Shown here: positions 61,794 through 64,000 of the stretch, piece after piece
Position numbering within the stretch: position 1 is the first letter of the stretch
Layout: the number at the start of each line of letters is the position of its first letter
Assembly (NCBI RefSeq): GCF_000482785.1
Contig: NZ_AXWS01000007.1
Coordinates: 124,001 to 188,000 of the forward strand
Source of the DNA: Derxia gummosa DSM 723
Lineage (GTDB): Bacteria > Pseudomonadota > Gammaproteobacteria > Burkholderiales > Burkholderiaceae_E
Direction: 5' to 3'
DNA length: 64,000 nucleotides
The notes under the pieces: generated by a model
What the model was told of the DNA's origin: nothing
The model's database searches: none
The model's input: the letters and a program-made list of their open reading frames with translations, nothing else
Position numbers and translations under genes: made by a program

Positions 61794-62019
61794 GGCGCCG
61801 GACGGGTGTCGGGCCGGGCGGGGCTGTCTGGCGTGCCGAGCGACGAGGTAGTCGCGGGAGAACGCCGCAGGCGTTCAGGCAATCCTGTCTGAGGTCCGGC
61901 GCAGCCGGGCCGAGTTGGATTGCCGATCCCGCGAGCTACCGAAGGAGCGAAGGGCAGCCGCGCCGTTCAGGCGCGGCCACGCCAGTCAGCCCCGCCCGGC
62001 CCGACACCCGCCCGGCGCC
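61794..62019 (-). repeat. Structured intergenic element B (3' of the thioesterase gene)
   Basis: This is the inverted counterpart of element A. Its outer arms (61794-61835 with 61978-62019) pair over 42 bp with two mismatches and share no sequence with those of A. On the minus strand the core, from about 61983 to 61834, aligns along its length to A, with long identical blocks such as TCGCTCCTTCGGTAGC and CTGCGGCGTTCTCCCGCG. In A the inner stem is GGCTTGCC/GGCAAGCC; in B it is GGCAATCC/GGATTGCC, three pairs changed on both sides. The stem GGCCACGCC/GGCGTGGCC becomes GGCCGCGCC/GGCGCGGCT. It begins 21 nt after the thioesterase stop, in the sense direction of that gene. Confidence 0.85.
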
Positions 62020-62040
62020 GGTGCGCAAACCAACAGCCGG

Positions 62041-62532
62041 TCAAGGCGCCGAGGCAGGAGCCCGCCGAGTGCTGTGCAACCGCGCATCCAGCTCACGCCG
62101 AAGCTCGCGCCGCTGCTTCGCCCCCTCCCAGCGCGAGCGCTCCACGTCACTGACCGGCTCCAGCAGCGGCACCGCCACCGGCTTGCCGTCCTTCACCGCC
62201 ACCATCGTGAAATAGCAGCTGTTCGCATGCCGCACGACGCGCTCGGTGATGTTCTCGGTCACCACCTTGATGCCCACCTCCATCGAGGTCGTGCCGGTGT
62301 AGTTGACCGAGGCCAGGAAGGTGACCAGCTCGCCCACGTGGATCGGCTGGCGAAACATCACCTGGTCCACCGACAGCGTCACCACATAGCTGCCCGCGTA
62401 ACGGCTCGCGCAGGCATAGGCGACCTGGTCGAGAAACTTGAGGATCGTGCCGCCGTGGACGTTGCCGGAAAAATTGGCCATGTCCGGCGTCATCAGCACG
62501 GTCATCGTCAGCTGGTGCGAAGGCGTATCCAT
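62041..62532 (-). CDS. Acyl-CoA thioesterase (hot-dog fold, YciA-like)
   Basis: This 163-residue thioesterase has the motif NFSGNVHGGTILKFLDQVAYACASRYAG, with the catalytic Asp, and VMFRQPIHVGELVTF. It hydrolyses acyl-CoA esters. The ATG at 62532 has a GGGGG stretch 3-4 nt upstream and lies 8 nt after the stop of the ApbC gene, so the two are likely one operon. The C-terminus has a basic tail. A structured element starts 21 nt after the stop. Confidence 0.92.
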   Translation of the reverse strand: MDTPSHQLTMTVLMTPDMANFSGNVHGGTILKFLDQVAYACASRYAGSYVVTLSVDQVMFRQPIHVGELVTFLASVNYTGTTSMEVGIKVVTENITERVVRHANSCYFTMVAVKDGKPVAVPLLEPVSDVERSRWEGAKQRRELRRELDARLHSTRRAPASAP

Positions 62533-62540
62533 GCGCCCCC

Positions 62541-63629
62541 TCAGGTGTTGCTGCTGACGACGATGCCCGGCAGCTTGCCCGAGTAGTCCTTGGCCTTGTC
62601 CGCCACCTTGACCGCGACCTTGCGCGCGATGGCCTTGTACAGATTGGTCGCCTCGGAGTCGGGGCTGGCGACGACCGTCGGCTTGCCCGCGTCGGCATTC
62701 AGGCGGATGTCCATCGCCAGCGGCAGCGCGCCGAGCAGCTCGACGCCCAGTTCCTTCGCGATGCGCTCGCCGCCGCCCGAACCGAAGATGTGCTCGGTAT
62801 GGCCGCAATTGCTGCACACATGCACCGCCATGTTCTCGACCACGCCCAGCACCGGAATGCCGACCTTGTCGAACATGTCCACGCCGCGCCGCGTGTCGAT
62901 CAGCGCGATGTCCTGCGGCGTCGTGACGATGACCGCGCCCGTCAGCGGCACCTTCTGCGCCATCGACAGATGGATGTCGCCAGTGCCCGGCGGCATGTCG
63001 ATGACGAGATAGTCGAGGTCGTCCCAGGCGGTCTGCTCCAGCAGCTGCGTCAGCGCCTGCACCACGAGCGGACCGCGCCACACCACGGCCTGACCCGGAT
63101 CGATGAGAAAGCCGATCGAGTTGACCTGCACGCCGTAGTTCTCCATCGGCTTCATGGTCGCGCCGTCTTCCGACACCGGCTTGCCCGACAGCGCGAACAT
63201 CGTCGGCTGGCTCGGGCCATAGATGTCGGCGTCGAGCAGGCCCACGCGCGCGCCCTCGGCGGCGAGCGCGAGCGCGAGATTGGCGCTGGTCGTGCTCTTG
63301 CCGACGCCGCCCTTGGCCGACGACACCGCGATGATGTTGCGCACGTTAGCCATGGTCTTGACGCCGCGCTGCACCGCATGGGCGACGATCTTCTGCGTCA
63401 CGTTCACGACGGGCGCCACCGCGCCGGCGGCGACGAGCGCGGCCGTGGCGGCGGCGCGGATCGGCTCGATCTGGCTCTTGGCCGGATAGCCGAGCTCGAT
63501 GTCGACGGTCACGCCGCCGCCCTGCACGAGCAGCTTGCGCACCGACTTGCCGGCGACGAGATCGCGGCCGGTGTTGGGATCGACGACGCCCGCGAGGGCG
63601 GCCTGGGCGGATTCCTGGCTGATGGTCAT
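62541..63629 (-). CDS. apbC: Iron-sulfur cluster carrier ATPase ApbC/Mrp
   Basis: This 362-residue P-loop ATPase delivers Fe-S clusters. An N-terminal MIP18/FeS assembly domain (about residues 1-85) precedes the deviant Walker A SSAKGGVGKSTT (about 103-114). The cluster-binding CxxC (VCSNCGH) is near residue 270. LVIDMPPGTGDIHLS is the switch region. The start MTISQES at 63629 is chosen for family length. It is followed by the thioesterase gene. Confidence 0.95.
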   Translation of the reverse strand: MTISQESAQAALAGVVDPNTGRDLVAGKSVRKLLVQGGGVTVDIELGYPAKSQIEPIRAAATAALVAAGAVAPVVNVTQKIVAHAVQRGVKTMANVRNIIAVSSAKGGVGKSTTSANLALALAAEGARVGLLDADIYGPSQPTMFALSGKPVSEDGATMKPMENYGVQVNSIGFLIDPGQAVVWRGPLVVQALTQLLEQTAWDDLDYLVIDMPPGTGDIHLSMAQKVPLTGAVIVTTPQDIALIDTRRGVDMFDKVGIPVLGVVENMAVHVCSNCGHTEHIFGSGGGERIAKELGVELLGALPLAMDIRLNADAGKPTVVASPDSEATNLYKAIARKVAVKVADKAKDYSGKLPGIVVSSNT

Positions 63630-63775
63630 GGCTTGGGAGCGTTGCGCGCGTTGTCGGTTCTGAATGAAAACCACTTCAATTTACCGCAGCAAGCAACGCC
63701 CGCGCCCGCAAGCCCGCGATACCCCTGCGGGTGCCTCTGCTATGCTGGCCCGTCCCCTTATCCCCTTGATTTCCC

Positions 63776-64000
63776 ATGGAAATCGGCTTCCTGCTGATTC
63801 TTATCCTTCTCAACGGCGTGTTCGCGATGAGCGAAATCGCCGTCGTCACCGCCCGCAAGGCCCGACTCCAGCAACTCGCCGACGCAGGCGACAAGGGCGC
63901 GCGCGAAGCCCTAGCGCTGGCCGAACATCCCACCCGCTTCCTCTCGACGGTGCAGATCGGCATCACTTCGATCGGCGTGCTCACCGGCATCGTCGGCGAG
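63776..64000 (+). CDS. CNNM/CorC-type membrane protein, N-terminal part
   Basis: The first 75 residues of a DUF21-type membrane protein, cut by the window end. MEIGFLLILILLNGVFAMSEIAVVTARKARLQQLADAGDKGAREAL, followed by a TVQIGITSIGVLTGI helix, is the standard beginning of the hemolysin-like HlyC/CorC (CNNM) family. Members are involved in magnesium or cobalt export. It is divergent from apbC with about 145 nt between start codons. Confidence 0.9.
   Translation, partial: MEIGFLLILILLNGVFAMSEIAVVTARKARLQQLADAGDKGAREALALAEHPTRFLSTVQIGITSIGVLTGIVGE

Noticed and set aside
61309-62019. An insertion sequence with terminal inverted repeats
   Set aside because: No transposase frame lies between the arms, and the outer arms of the two elements differ. 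A non-autonomous element remains possible.

Overview
The window is a very GC-rich stretch of bacterial chromosome, most likely from a betaproteobacterium of the order Burkholderiales. The evidence is the Gcr-type membrane protein, the classical 'Burkholderia-type' porin, the acetaldehyde dehydrogenase ending in a conserved tail (…YSPNALGFF), a PedF-type cytochrome c and the dcd/basic amino acid decarboxylase pair. The genus cannot be named from the sequence. No rRNA, tRNA, CRISPR array, prophage or transposase was seen.

Layout. 1-4.8 kb: glycine cleavage operon gcvT-gcvH-gcvP (minus strand, gcvP cut by the window edge) behind a tandem glycine riboswitch, divergent from a membrane diguanylate cyclase. 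6.8-11.6 kb: Orn/Lys/Arg decarboxylase, dcd and a DegP-like protease. 11.6-20 kb: an alcohol/aldehyde oxidation block with an NAD-dependent acetaldehyde dehydrogenase, its DUF779 partner, cytochrome c PedF, a MxaJ-like periplasmic binding protein, a sigma54-dependent activator (AcoR type) and pqqD. 20-25.4 kb: hybrid histidine kinase, REC-HD-GYP protein and a secreted double-Cache protein. 25.6-32.6 kb: a giant DUF3320-type helicase relative with eroded catalytic motifs, a Na+/H+ antiporter-like protein and a YjfB-like peptide. 32.7-37.3 kb: a PQQ alcohol dehydrogenase with the lanthanide-type extra Asp, a PQQ-associated beta-propeller protein and a porin. 37.6-41.6 kb: Gcr-like protein and an MscS channel. 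41.6-49.3 kb: a PotFGHI-like ABC transporter, porin, Asp/Glu/hydantoin-type racemase and a GntR/FCD regulator. 49.4-57.4 kb: an orphan membrane protein, an AhpD-like protein, a two-component system coupled to a YkgJ-like protein, a TonB receptor, a lipoprotein and a NYN-cold-shock fusion. 57.6-61.3 kb: GntR, a gamma-glutamyltransferase-like (HpxW-like) amidohydrolase and an SBF-like symporter. 62-64 kb: acyl-CoA thioesterase, ApbC/Mrp and the start of a CNNM/CorC-like gene.

How the genes work together. The clearest system is periplasmic alcohol oxidation. The PQQ dehydrogenase oxidises an alcohol, PedF takes the electrons, and acetaldehyde dehydrogenase finishes the job in the cytoplasm. PqqD supports cofactor synthesis, and the beta-propeller, MxaJ-like and porin genes are accessory. 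By eye, -24/-12 (sigma54) elements lie in the right place before the aldehyde dehydrogenase, pedF, pqqD, the PQQ dehydrogenase, the porin and, less well, the activator gene and the beta-propeller gene. The activator at 16671 therefore probably controls a regulon spread over about 25 kb.

The least explained feature is a pair of roughly 225-bp structured elements at 61309-61537 and 61794-62019. Each follows the stop codon of one of two convergent genes, in the sense direction of that gene. They share a core but have different outer arms, and several stems show compensatory base changes.
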